64,000 bases of DNA from Cellvibrio sp. pealriver (GCF_001183545.1 NZ_KQ236688.1:2261149-2325148); one strand, 5' to 3'; shown: positions 45,569 through 54,831, counted from the stretch's first letter. The notes: a model not told the origin generated them from the sequence alone. Program-made: numbers and translations.

Positions 45569-45939
45569 TACTACCTCCATGCGAATGACTCATGAGTAAG
45601 TCACGAATATGCAAACGATGTGTTGTGTATAAAACATTATTAGGCGGCAACAATTTTCAGCGACATATAGCTAATCCTTGTCTGCCTCGCTTTTGAGAAA
45701 AGCATTTTTCAGGCCAACAATCATAAATATTTTTTGGCAAAACGGATTTACTGAGCAACGCACATCAAAAGCGTGATAAAAATCCGCTAGAAAAAAGTCG
45801 AACCTCACAAATCAGCTGTTCGAACCTATAGAAATGAAAAGTTTGCGCGCTTACCCAACCCACCGCCCCAGGATAAAGCAATCCAAAAACACAAATGCAC
45901 CAAGGCGAGCTCTGTAATTTTTACCCAGCCCGGTTAATT

Positions 45940-45969
45940 TTTACTTAACGCTGCTCTAGTCTTTATAAT
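45940..45969 (+). promoter_or_regulatory. Candidate sigma-70 promoter of the disrupted metallopeptidase gene
   Basis: TTTACT (45940) and a perfect TATAAT (45964-45969) lie 18 bp apart, 45 bp before the ATG at 46014. The 445-bp gap 45569-46013 must also hold the divergent promoter of the GumD-like gene. Two copies of TAATTTTTAC (near 45915 and 45935) are present; nothing else is evident. Confidence 0.5.
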
Positions 45970-46013
45970 GGCTGTCGCTTATAACCACAGTCTGATCAAT
46001 TTTGCGCACTACT

Positions 46014-46430
46014 ATGGCTCATCTGAAATATCTCACCGGCTACCCGGCCGAAACTCTCACACAAGTTCAGCAGATCATTGACGGGAATCGGTTGCAGGAA
46101 ATCCTGCTGAAACGCTACCCACAGGTACACGATATCCGCACCGACAACGCGCTCTACCAGTACACCCAAACCATCAAAAGCGAGTATATGGGCAAAACCC
46201 AGCCACTCAGCCGGGTAAGCTATGACAGCAAGATCAAAGTCATCCAACACGCACTTGGCCAACATCACTACATCAGCCGGGTACAGGGCGCAAAGTTAAA
46301 AACCATCAATGAAATTAAAATTGCCAGCGTCTTCCGCAAAGCGCCGGAAGCTTTCTTGAAAATGATAGTGGTGCACGAACTTGTACTCACAAGTAATGAA
46401 CACATTGACGCTACTTTCAAGTATCAATAG
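46014..46430 (+). pseudogene. YgjP/M48-like metallopeptidase, truncated by the integrated element
   Basis: From the ATG at 46014 the frame follows the full-length homologue at 53343 almost residue for residue (LKYLTGYPAETL, YDSKIKVIQHALGQHHYI, NEIKIASVF, KAPEAFLKM) up to VVHEL. There, in the middle of the HExxH zinc-binding motif, similarity stops and an unrelated tail of 15 residues leads to a stop. The second zinc histidine and everything after it are missing, so the product cannot bind zinc as the family does. The missing 3' part was not found in the window, so it should be at the right end of the element. Confidence 0.85.
46379..46394. other. Candidate left attachment site
   Basis: ACTTGT (46379-46384), a 4-bp spacer ACTC, and ACAAGT (46389-46394) form a perfect inverted repeat exactly where the metallopeptidase frame departs from its homologue. 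A short inverted repeat around a small spacer is the expected form of a tyrosine-recombinase core site. The first bases (ACTTGT) include part of the gene's CACGAACT, so the strand-exchange point cannot be set more precisely. Confidence 0.5.
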
Positions 46431-46501
46431 CATGGACATCTAGGTCAAAGCATACGCGCCCCCTCACCAAGCTCGCGACCTCAAACTAAAGGATCATTGA
46501 G

Positions 46502-47965
46502 ATGAAGCGACAAGCAAAACGAATTTTATTGCCATGCTTGGAGGTCACTGAAATTGCATTCCCTACAGATGAAAATGCCATTCCAATTTACCTCAGAGAA
46601 GGCAACCCCAATCCGGATTATTACGTTCGAAATAAACATGAAAACCCAACTGGAGAGCGCATTGATTTTAAACCCAGATGGATGGGATCTAGATTTAATC
46701 TATTTCCTATAGTCCTCGACGCGCATGGGGTTCCGTGGGCGGAGGCAAATATCTATCTGCTGTCCCGGGCTGAATCAACTCCCAATCCCGTCATGTCCAC
46801 GCTAGCCAGCATCGCCGACTCTCTCGCTTCATTCCGAAGGTTTCTCGATGAAACTGGAATTGACTGGACGGAATTCCCATCCCAAAAACTCAAAAGACCA
46901 ACATATCGCTACAGCTCCTATTTGAAACTTGAAATTGCGAGCGATCACCTAAAGGATTCAACTGCAAAACGTCACATGAGTACGGTGATATCTTTTTACT
47001 CTTGGTTAATTCAAGAAAATACATTAAAACCCGCTCACTCACCATGGAAAAAAGATGACCGTTTTATTCAGCTAACGGATAGGCGAGGCCTAAAGTTTTC
47101 AAAGCAGATAAGCACTACAGATTTATCAATAAAAACGGCAAAGCCAAATGATCCATATAGCGATCAAATCGAAGACGGAGGAAAACTACGCCCACTAAAT
47201 ACAGCAGACCAAGAACATCTTATTGAAGCCCTGATTGAGCTAGGCAATACCGAAATGCTCTTAATCCACTTGGTTGGGCTTTTAACAGGAGCTCGAATTC
47301 AAACAGTATTAACAATGAGACTGAAGCATGTTTCAGCAAAATTGAAAAATGCTACTTCAGATGAAATAAGAGTCCCCGCTGGACCTGGAACAGGAATTGA
47401 CACAAAGTATGGAAAAAAACTTGTTCTTCACTTCCCCAAATGGCTCTATGAAAAGCTACACATTTACGCAAACAGTAATCGCTCGAAGCTACGAAGATTA
47501 CGCGCAGGAAACGGAGATAACGCAGATCAATATTTGTTTCTAAGTATTAGAGGGGTTCCGCTATACACAAGCAAACAAGACAGTTTGATGTTTGATAGTT
47601 CAAATAACAAACGTCACATAAAAAATGGACAAGCAGTAAGGCAATTTATTAAAGATTATGTGATCCCATTAATTCGCTTAAAGAAAAAGGATGATAATTT
47701 TCAATATCAATTTCATGACACAAGAGCATCATATGGAATGAATTTAACAGATCATCAACTAAAAAGAGTTAGTCTTGGTGAAATTACGCTACATCAGGCA
47801 AGAGAATTCGTAAAAGCTCGCATGGGGCATGAATCATCGGCCACAACAGATAAATACCTGCAATACCGATCAAACCTCCACATGGCATCTGCTATAAATG
47901 CCACATATCAAAACCACATCCAAAACCTTATTGCTAAATACACGATTGGAAAAAATGAAAATTGA
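46502..47965 (+). CDS. intA: Tyrosine recombinase/integrase (IntA-like)
   Basis: The 487-residue protein has an N-terminal SAM-like DNA-binding region (~95-180) and a tyrosine-recombinase catalytic domain with R265 (LLTGARIQTVLTM), H405-xx-R408 (FHDTRASYGM), H443 in RMGHESS and nucleophile Y452 in DKYLQYR. All key residues of the active site are therefore in place. It opens the recombination module, with AAAGGA upstream of the ATG. Its stop overlaps the next start by 11 bp. The symbol follows the SE naming and is given by position and size. Confidence 0.85.
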   Translation: MKRQAKRILLPCLEVTEIAFPTDENAIPIYLREGNPNPDYYVRNKHENPTGERIDFKPRWMGSRFNLFPIVLDAHGVPWAEANIYLLSRAESTPNPVMSTLASIADSLASFRRFLDETGIDWTEFPSQKLKRPTYRYSSYLKLEIASDHLKDSTAKRHMSTVISFYSWLIQENTLKPAHSPWKKDDRFIQLTDRRGLKFSKQISTTDLSIKTAKPNDPYSDQIEDGGKLRPLNTADQEHLIEALIELGNTEMLLIHLVGLLTGARIQTVLTMRLKHVSAKLKNATSDEIRVPAGPGTGIDTKYGKKLVLHFPKWLYEKLHIYANSNRSKLRRLRAGNGDNADQYLFLSIRGVPLYTSKQDSLMFDSSNNKRHIKNGQAVRQFIKDYVIPLIRLKKKDDNFQYQFHDTRASYGMNLTDHQLKRVSLGEITLHQAREFVKARMGHESSATTDKYLQYRSNLHMASAINATYQNHIQNLIAKYTIGKNEN

Positions 47966-49859
47966 GAGAAGCACCTACGTATACAACCTTCCACTTCCTA
48001 AAGATCATGAAATACATTCCATTCAAAGCACAATTCTCAGATTTCCCTCTGGGAGCACCGTTGATATCGGATCACTTTGCTACCTAGATAGAGATGAATC
48101 AGCAATTTTTAGCAACTCTAGTAAAAGACGAAGAAAACATAGTGGAAGAAGGGTAAACGTAGAATCAATTGACAATCAAAGAACAGAAGCCGTAGGCAAT
48201 TTAATTAAATATATATCCAATGCAATGGCCTTTGGTGGCTCACGCCCTGAAACCATTAGGGACCGGCTATCTAGGCTGATCCCATTTATGGACTGGGCAG
48301 ACAAGAACAATTATCAGAAAATTCTTGTAGATTTAAACGCCTCGAAAGAAAGCTTTCGTGAATACGTAAAATTTCTCAGAGAGAAAGTAAATTCAAATAC
48401 CATATCTGTTAATGGCGCCGCCAGGCAACAATTTACAGTCCTACGAGTGCTGGAAGATTTCTTCGATGACGACAGCTTTTCAAACGGAATAAATCTTATT
48501 AGAAGTAACGTATCATCAAAAGTAACCACATCACCACCAGAAGAGGAAGCACAAGCAAAAGTACTTTCTTTATGTGAAAATCTGTTCGATAGCATATACA
48601 CTTTTATCACTGAATTTAAACCTTATCCCTTTCCACTAACCGCTCCAGCCTTCGCAAAATATCAGGATAATAAAATATGGATCTTTCCAACTACCACTTG
48701 GTTTAAACATCCAGACTTAGCCAACGAAAGATCCGTAGGATATAATTACACAGAGGGCCGACTTTCCACCATGTCGGAAATTAGTGCAGCCTTAGAAAAT
48801 TCACAAATACATCCATCTAGAATAAAAATAAAAATAGAAAAATCAAAAAAGCAAATAGAAGCATCAAATAAAAATATTTATGACGTTCACAGACTTCATC
48901 AAGCGATGAATTCTTTACACTTTTTTATTATACTATTTCTCTCTGAAACAGGAATCAACTGGTCTCAGCTCATAAACTTAACTTGGTCTGATGACTATGA
49001 AGTAGAAGCATCAAGGCAACTCTTCAGAGTCATAAAGTGGCGAGCCAATAATAAACCCGTGTGTTTCGAAGTATCGAATTCATTCATACCAAAATTTAAT
49101 AAGTTTCTTTCTATCAGAAAATACCTACTACAAGGTCATGAATGTAAATGGCTATTTTTTAGCAAGGGCTTCAAGAGAACATCTGAACCAACACAGATGA
49201 AAGAGACGCTTAACAATACATATGACATCCTGAGAAAGATATGCCCTGATGTAGTACCGATAAAATCTCGACAATGGCGCTCCGCGAAAAGCGACTGGCT
49301 AATTAGAAATACCGATCCAGCAACTACCGCATTAATTTTGCAAAACTCTGAAAAAACCGTATTAGCTTCTTATGCGACAGGATCAGAAACATCTCAAACT
49401 CAAGAAATTTCAAAGTACCTTAATGAAATATCAAATACCGTTATCAAAAACAGAGAAAAAGCAGAAGGAGGAAAATCTCACTCTCTAGGAATTTGCACCG
49501 ACTACGGATTCCCATCTCAAGAAAAATTAAATACGCCCATAAAATCTGACTGCAAAAATTCAGAGGGCTGTCTATTTTGTGAAAAATTTAAAATACATGC
49601 AGATGATATTGATACACGGAAGTTAATAAGCTGCAGATATTGCATAAACCAAACTATGCATCTCATACAAGGGACTACATTCCACGAAGAATCGATACAT
49701 CCAATCCTAACTAGAATTTCTGAATTATTAGTCGAGATCTCCAAAAAAAATCCTAACGTCGTAGATAAAATAACAGAAGAAGTGGAGGTTTTTGGAGAGC
49801 TTGACCCATACTGGGGAAGAAAACTTGAAATGCTTATTGAACTAGGAATAACAACATGA
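47955..49859 (+). CDS. tfp: Tyrosine-recombinase-fold protein with degenerate active site (Tfp-like)
   Basis: From the ATG at 47955 the protein has ~634 residues. A recombinase-like C-terminal domain is recognisable (LSETGINWSQLINLTW, SRQWRSAKSDWLIRN, VLASYATGS), but the first catalytic arginine of the T-G-x-R motif is an asparagine and the H-xx-R box reads QWRSAK, so it is probably not a strand-exchange enzyme on its own. A C-terminal cysteine cluster (CKNSEGCLFCEKF and CRYC) should bind zinc. It overlaps intA by 11 bp and intB by 4 bp, so the three are translated together. In SEs the middle protein is a recombinase-fold protein of this size. Confidence 0.75.
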   Translation: MKIERSTYVYNLPLPKDHEIHSIQSTILRFPSGSTVDIGSLCYLDRDESAIFSNSSKRRRKHSGRRVNVESIDNQRTEAVGNLIKYISNAMAFGGSRPETIRDRLSRLIPFMDWADKNNYQKILVDLNASKESFREYVKFLREKVNSNTISVNGAARQQFTVLRVLEDFFDDDSFSNGINLIRSNVSSKVTTSPPEEEAQAKVLSLCENLFDSIYTFITEFKPYPFPLTAPAFAKYQDNKIWIFPTTTWFKHPDLANERSVGYNYTEGRLSTMSEISAALENSQIHPSRIKIKIEKSKKQIEASNKNIYDVHRLHQAMNSLHFFIILFLSETGINWSQLINLTWSDDYEVEASRQLFRVIKWRANNKPVCFEVSNSFIPKFNKFLSIRKYLLQGHECKWLFFSKGFKRTSEPTQMKETLNNTYDILRKICPDVVPIKSRQWRSAKSDWLIRNTDPATTALILQNSEKTVLASYATGSETSQTQEISKYLNEISNTVIKNREKAEGGKSHSLGICTDYGFPSQEKLNTPIKSDCKNSEGCLFCEKFKIHADDIDTRKLISCRYCINQTMHLIQGTTFHEESIHPILTRISELLVEISKKNPNVVDKITEEVEVFGELDPYWGRKLEMLIELGITT

Positions 49860-51862
49860 ATCAGAAGTATGAAATCAATATTGACATCCCAGCTCACTCT
49901 GCACCACCGGACATATTTCATGAGTCTGGAAATGAAAAGCCATCAAAGGACTTTGTTGTGAGCCGCAATCAAGATGGCACCATTGCTTCAGTGTACGGCG
50001 ACTACATTTGGGACCTATCGGCATATCATCCAGAAAAAGTTCCTAGCAAATTAAATTTCAAGCTCTGGAACAATGAAAGCGAAACAAATGTTCACGAGAA
50101 CTTAATCGAGGAGTCTCGTCAAATTTTATTTTCCCTAATGTGGATACGTAATGGTCCGTCATTGAGCATAGGAACGCTACGCAACTATCTCACCGTAGTT
50201 AAAGACGCATGTAACTATTGCGACAAAAACAATCTTACGATACATGAGTTATTTGAATCTGAAAAAATTTTATGGAACTTCGTAAATTCACAAGAATCAG
50301 GATGGCACATACAAACATTAGGCTCAATGTTACAGCAATTAAAAAATAATAAATTTGGCTTTATCATTGTAGGACAAAGTATGCTTCAAGCTATAAAAGC
50401 AAGAGGATTACAATACAGGGCAACCCTGAATCAACACTCTCCAATTCCTACAAGAATTTACTCAGAAATAATTAGTCAGCTTTTTTCTTTCATAAACGAA
50501 TGGGAACCAGTTTCCGATGAAATTCTCCATATTACAAAGTTATGCAAAGACAACCCCTTAGAGGGAAGAAACCCAACCAATCAGTTCAGCATCGCAAGAA
50601 AATTAAATATACCCTATAAAAAATGTAAGACATTCCCTGAGCTTTTGCCTAGTAAATGTCTGGATTATTTCAATCAGCGAAACCTTAGCCTTAATGTTAA
50701 AACCCTGTCTAATCTTATTGCCGAAGTTCAACTAGCACTGAAACTAACAATTCAAACCTTTTCTGGAATGAGGGATGACGAAGTCTTCTCACTTCCCTAT
50801 AACTGCATTAAAATATTTTCACTTGATGGAATTGAGCACTACAGCATAGTAGGGCGAACAACCAAGTTTAATAACGGAAGAAAAAAGAGTGCCAAATGGA
50901 TTACTAACGTCGATGGTTACAGGGCACTAAAAGCAGCAAAAAAAATTGCAGAAGCAATTTACTCGACTTTTAATATCCATAAAGAAAGTCTAAATTCTGA
51001 AAGCGAATACTACCCACTATTTGTACCAGTTGGTTATCTAGGTCTCGCAGGCCCAACCAGACATCCTGAAAACAATTGCTTCGTACCAAGCAATATCGAC
51101 TTGAGCCGAATGCACAAACTTAGAAAAATTGTAGAGCCAATCATTCTAGAGACCGATATTCTGGAGCTGGAGCAAATAGACCCACACAGAGCATGGCGAT
51201 CAGAGGCAAAGTTTCAGCCTGGAAACACTTGGTCATTTACCTCACACCAATTACGTCGATCTCTAGCTCTTTATGCCCAACGATCGGGTCTTGTTTCGCT
51301 TCCATCCCTACGAAGACAACTACAACATATTACTAACGAAATGTCTCTCTACTACGCTAAAGGCTCTGTCTACGCTAAAGATTTTATTGGAAAAGACAAA
51401 GACCATTTTGGTACCCTTTGGCAAAAATCCAAACTTGAGTCAGAGGGTCTAAGCTATATTCTGAACGTTGTATTTTCTGATGACATCCTATTTGGTGGCC
51501 ACGCATTATGGATGAAAAACAAAATAATAGATGGCGATGGAAATATATCCTTCGATAGGGAAAAGACACTCCAACAGTTCAAGCGAGGCGAAATAGCATA
51601 TCAAGAAACACTGATTGGAGGCTGCACCAATACAGCACCGTGTACCCAATCAGCGCTAAAGTGGATTAATACTGAATGTCTTGAGAATGGTTGCAAGTAT
51701 CTGGTTTGTCATGTTTCTAAGCTAGATAAAGTTATCGCAGCTCAGACAAAGCTTGTTGCAAATATTGATGAAAGCCTTCTCGAATATCGAACTGAGAGTT
51801 CAGATTTAGCAATATTGGTTAATGCACGAGAAAGGGCCTTAAAAATTAATTCAAAAGGTTAA
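49856..51862 (+). CDS. intB: Tyrosine recombinase (IntB-like)
   Basis: The 668-residue protein has a full catalytic set: R306 (FSGMRDDEVFSLPY), H464-xx-R467 (TSHQLRRSLALYAQ), H491 and a nucleophile at Y499 or Y500 (NEMSLYYAKGS). The C-terminus has a cysteine-rich putative zinc site (GGCTNTAPC, TECLENGCKYLVC). Its ~290-residue N-terminal part is larger than in ordinary integrases and probably binds the element ends. It overlaps tfp by 4 bp (ATGA), and the small fourth gene follows 6 bp later. Confidence 0.85.
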   Translation: MNQKYEINIDIPAHSAPPDIFHESGNEKPSKDFVVSRNQDGTIASVYGDYIWDLSAYHPEKVPSKLNFKLWNNESETNVHENLIEESRQILFSLMWIRNGPSLSIGTLRNYLTVVKDACNYCDKNNLTIHELFESEKILWNFVNSQESGWHIQTLGSMLQQLKNNKFGFIIVGQSMLQAIKARGLQYRATLNQHSPIPTRIYSEIISQLFSFINEWEPVSDEILHITKLCKDNPLEGRNPTNQFSIARKLNIPYKKCKTFPELLPSKCLDYFNQRNLSLNVKTLSNLIAEVQLALKLTIQTFSGMRDDEVFSLPYNCIKIFSLDGIEHYSIVGRTTKFNNGRKKSAKWITNVDGYRALKAAKKIAEAIYSTFNIHKESLNSESEYYPLFVPVGYLGLAGPTRHPENNCFVPSNIDLSRMHKLRKIVEPIILETDILELEQIDPHRAWRSEAKFQPGNTWSFTSHQLRRSLALYAQRSGLVSLPSLRRQLQHITNEMSLYYAKGSVYAKDFIGKDKDHFGTLWQKSKLESEGLSYILNVVFSDDILFGGHALWMKNKIIDGDGNISFDREKTLQQFKRGEIAYQETLIGGCTNTAPCTQSALKWINTECLENGCKYLVCHVSKLDKVIAAQTKLVANIDESLLEYRTESSDLAILVNARERALKINSKG

Positions 51863-51868
51863 AATTAA

Positions 51869-52252
51869 ATGGAAAACTCTACCCTGTCTGAGTACTTCGC
51901 AGCTCTAGAACGAATCAAAAATGGGAATCCTATTCGGGTGAATAAAGGCTCAAAAATTTCGAAGGACTCTGTTGCAATTGAAGCAGGTAGAAAAAAAGGA
52001 AGTATTAAAAAGTCTAGAGATAGTTTTTCTGATCTTATCGAGGCAATAAATATTGCTGCAGAAAGTCAAAATAATAGCTTGGATAACAACGTAGACAAGC
52101 TCAAGCTTGCTAGGCAAAAGTCAGACCAATACCGTAACGATCTTGAGGCGGCTCTCGCAAGAGAAATCTGTCTTTTGCATGAATTATATGAATTAAGAAA
52201 ACAGCTCGCAAAGCTCACGGGCACGAATGTCATTCCGATTAGAAAAAATTGA
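51869..52252 (+). CDS. srap: Small coiled-coil recombination auxiliary protein (Srap-like)
   Basis: The 127-residue protein has a basic middle part (EAGRKKGSIKKSRDSF) and a predicted coiled coil (~70-118; KLKLARQKSDQYRNDLEAAL, then LHELYELRKQLAKL). It ends the recombination operon 6 bp after intB. A short basic coiled-coil protein in this position matches srap of SEs and, in position and size, TnpC of Tn554. DNA binding is inferred. Confidence 0.7.
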   Translation: MENSTLSEYFAALERIKNGNPIRVNKGSKISKDSVAIEAGRKKGSIKKSRDSFSDLIEAINIAAESQNNSLDNNVDKLKLARQKSDQYRNDLEAALAREICLLHELYELRKQLAKLTGTNVIPIRKN

Positions 52253-52258
52253 TAATCC

Positions 52259-52963
52259 TTAAAAATTCAAATTGGTACGATACAATTCTAATAAACCAGC
52301 CATTACAGAAGGCCTTATTTGATTTGGAAATTTGTACCCCTCTATCTGGATATTTGATTTTTTATAGCGAACATATGTTTCAAACGTTAAATCCACAATT
52401 TCTTCGAAAGCTACAGTCTCCCTCTTGCCCCGATCTTTGGATATTTGCTTTATGGCTCTCCAAAGCAATGCATTTACAATTTCTGTTGTGTTTTCCATAA
52501 CTAGCAGTTTTAGTTTTGCATTTGATGGAGATTGACATGTCACCTTCATACTGGCTTTACCTGCGTAGTACATTGCGTATTCAATGCACTCACATGCAGA
52601 TATTTCTTGAATCAGTGCCTGCAGGTATGAACCATTTATACATGACCTGGATAATAGACCTTTTATTTTTTCAGACTTCCTATAAATGAAGTCATCCAAC
52701 TGGTCCGAACTCACCGGTCTTTTAATGTATAGAATATTATCTACTCCATTGAGCTGAAAATCCGGCTCAGCCATTTTGAATTCTACAGCTCCCGTGTCGA
52801 TCAGCTTCGCAATACAAATCCTCGTATAGCTGTCCACAGGTGAAAAGCCACGGGTTATTACCTGATCTTCGCTTAAGTACTCCTCTTGCGGCTTAAAGCA
52901 CATTGCCAAAGCAACCAACATCACCATCAAATGAAAATCTTTCTCGTTTACATGATCACACAT
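52259..52963 (-). CDS. Hypothetical cytoplasmic protein of the element
   Basis: The 234-residue protein has no signal peptide. A helical N-terminal part (~8-60) is followed by a mixed region with several cysteines (SACECIEYAMYYAGKASMKVTC), and no known motif is visible. Its ATG at 52963 lies 133 bp from the divergent HTH gene and its stop is 7 bp from the recombination operon, convergent. It may be a regulator or small effector; nothing in the sequence decides it. Confidence 0.6.
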   Translation of the reverse strand: MCDHVNEKDFHLMVMLVALAMCFKPQEEYLSEDQVITRGFSPVDSYTRICIAKLIDTGAVEFKMAEPDFQLNGVDNILYIKRPVSSDQLDDFIYRKSEKIKGLLSRSCINGSYLQALIQEISACECIEYAMYYAGKASMKVTCQSPSNAKLKLLVMENTTEIVNALLWRAIKQISKDRGKRETVAFEEIVDLTFETYVRYKKSNIQIEGYKFPNQIRPSVMAGLLELYRTNLNF

Positions 52964-53096
52964 TAAGCACCCACTTTCAGACTCGATCCCCGTTCGAAGC
53001 CTACCTCCAATAGGTTAGACCATCAAAATGGGAGCTTTAGACCGTGGAATAATAAGCCGCCGGGAATGATAGTTCTAGCTTTTCAGCTGGACACTT

Positions 53097-53327
53097 ATGA
53101 AAGATGCACACTTAATGGCCTTTGGGCGCGCGATAAGGGAGCTTCGGAAGGAGAAAGGGCTTTCACAAGAGGCTTTCGCTGATCTCGCTGGCATTGACCG
53201 AAGCTATATGGGGCACATTGAACGCGGCGAAAAGAACGTGACGCTTACAAAGATCTACCAGATAGCCGACGCTCTAGGAATGTCCCTACCTGTTATATTC
53301 GAACGAACTGAATCCCACCAGACATAA
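53097..53327 (+). CDS. XRE-family helix-turn-helix regulator
   Basis: The 76-residue protein is a single Cro/C1-type HTH: AFGRAIRELRKEKGLSQEAF with the recognition helix in LAGIDRSYMGHIERGEKNVT. Such solo domains commonly control the genes around them. It is divergent from the 234-residue gene and precedes the metallopeptidase gene by 15 bp, so it may regulate both and is likely cotranscribed with the peptidase. Confidence 0.9.
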   Translation: MKDAHLMAFGRAIRELRKEKGLSQEAFADLAGIDRSYMGHIERGEKNVTLTKIYQIADALGMSLPVIFERTESHQT

Positions 53328-53342
53328 AACGTTGCTCTTCAC

Positions 53343-53855
53343 ATGAACCCATCAAATACACTCAAATACCTCGCTGGCTATCCAGCGGAGACCCTGGGTC
53401 AGGTTCAGCAAATAATTAATGAAGGCAGACTGGGAGAAGTGCTCTTAAAAAAATACCCCACACGCCACGGCGTTCGGACAGATAAGCAATTGTATGATTA
53501 CACCATGGATCTCAAAAGCAGATACTTGGGTAAGTCCCAGCATCTCAATCGCGTAGCTTATGACTCAAAGATTAAAGTCATTCAGCACGCATTAGGACAG
53601 CACCATTACATAACTAAAATTCAGGGAAACAAGACCAAGACGGTTAATGAGATAAAGATCGCAAGTGTATTTAAAAATGCACCTGAGGAGTTTTTGAAGA
53701 TGATCACCGTCCACGAGCTGTCACATTTTCGGGTGAAGGGGCATGATAAAAGTTTTTATCAGCTCTGCAGGCATATGGAACCGCAATATCACCAGTATGA
53801 GTTTGATTTACGCTTGTACTTAACATACCTAGATATGCATGAGTCACTCTACTGA
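53343..53855 (+). CDS. YgjP/M48-like zinc metallopeptidase, full length, carried by the element
   Basis: The 170-residue protein has zinc ligands H124 and H128 with catalytic E125 (TVHELSHFRVKGHD) and a third histidine at 134, the YgjP/WLM-like pattern (DUF45). Its first ~125 residues match the chromosomal gene cut at 46014 at roughly 70% identity by eye. It contains the C-terminal part the chromosomal copy lost. It follows the HTH gene by 15 bp. Physiological substrates of this family are not established. Confidence 0.85.
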   Translation: MNPSNTLKYLAGYPAETLGQVQQIINEGRLGEVLLKKYPTRHGVRTDKQLYDYTMDLKSRYLGKSQHLNRVAYDSKIKVIQHALGQHHYITKIQGNKTKTVNEIKIASVFKNAPEEFLKMITVHELSHFRVKGHDKSFYQLCRHMEPQYHQYEFDLRLYLTYLDMHESLY

Positions 53856-53939
53856 TAGAATTAGGGCAGCATTTCAGTAACATCAGGGGGTCGGCATTAG
53901 GCAGGGTCAACTTTCCGACCACTTACCCCACAAAACGAA

Positions 53940-53965
53940 AAAGCCCAGCGTTTGAGCTGGGCTTT
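53940..53965. terminator. Hairpin after the element's metallopeptidase gene
   Basis: AAAGCCCAGC, loop GTTTGA, GCTGGGCTTT: a 10-bp stem 85 bp after the stop. The following bases are AAGTCC, so the T-run is only the three T residues in the stem. Probable terminator of the HTH-peptidase transcript. Confidence 0.65.
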
Positions 53966-54549
53966 AAGTCCTCGAAGGAGGGAATATCACAAGGCCTCTA
54001 GGGCAACGAGCACATAATAAGTTTCACTGCCAACTCTGTCAATGATGAAATCGGCTCTAAAAAGAGGACGAAAAAACCATTCCCGTCACGAGCGGCAATC
54101 AAATAAGCTAAAAAATCCGGCGTACTCTTTATCAGATTTCTCCGAATATCCCGCTCACTGGCTGGGAGGCTTTACAGCCCGACATTGGCACACCCCTTCG
54201 GGTCCGGTCAGCGCCAACCCCTTTATTCTACCTACCCATCAAATTTGAGCAAGCATTTTCTAATGAACCAGGCAGCGAATGGATTGGCCGGAACCGCATG
54301 CGGGACTACGCTCCAAACCATGCGGGCGACCAATTTTTGGTAAGGGTAAGGTATACCCAAAAGACGCTTTTATAAATGGTATCAAAGCTCTAAATTTAAT
54401 CCAATTTAATTATGAGCTGCTAAATACAGGCGCATCATTAAACCGCTAAGATACGGCGGTTATGCTGATGCATTATTAATAAACCTCATAAATAGTTAAG
54501 TTATGCTACTGCTTTTTCAGTAAGATATTCTGAAAGATTTTATAGAGAT
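53966..54549. other. Gene-poor stretch in the element
   Basis: A short open frame (54042-54248, 68 residues, MMKSALKRGRKNHSRHER) lacks a ribosome site and a recognisable domain, so I do not call it. The stretch has a GC-richer patch around 54170-54350 with short palindromes (CCGCATGCGG) unlike the AT-rich DNA on both sides. It may be a remnant or a regulatory or attachment region. Nothing else is evident. Confidence 0.4.
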
Positions 54550-54831
54550 TTAATCAACCAGAATCGGAAGGTCATCCTCTTGTTTTCCTTCCTCTTTCAA
54601 AGCCCGCCTCAGCGCTCCAGTTCGTATCACACTATCAAGATCACATTTCGAAGGAATATATACTTGCTCGAAAATTTCCAGTATTAAATACTGAACAGGA
54701 AAACCATTAGCATTTAAATATTTGGCAAATTCTTGATCGGTAGGTCGACTGAAGTCGTCACACCAATATGGGAGGTTCTTTGTCAGATATTTTTTTGCAA
54801 TTTCGAGATGTCGTTGAAATTCTTTTGTCAT
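54550..54831 (-). CDS. Hypothetical small protein
   Basis: From the ATG at 54831 (a GTG lies one codon earlier) the frame encodes ~93 residues with a Glu/Asp-rich C-terminus (EEGKQEDDLPILVD). No family is recognised. It lies on the same strand as the toxin-immunity pair upstream but ~440 bp from it, and could be another small immunity-like protein; this is speculative. Confidence 0.45.
   Translation of the reverse strand: MTKEFQRHLEIAKKYLTKNLPYWCDDFSRPTDQEFAKYLNANGFPVQYLILEIFEQVYIPSKCDLDSVIRTGALRRALKEEGKQEDDLPILVD

Noticed and set aside
46502..52252. Tn554-type transposon
   Set aside because: Tn554 also has recombinases and a small TnpC, but only two large proteins of different sizes; three large genes plus a small one fit SEs better.
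52985..53010. tRNA-like GTTCGAAGCC
   Set aside because: No cloverleaf arms or anticodon stem around it.
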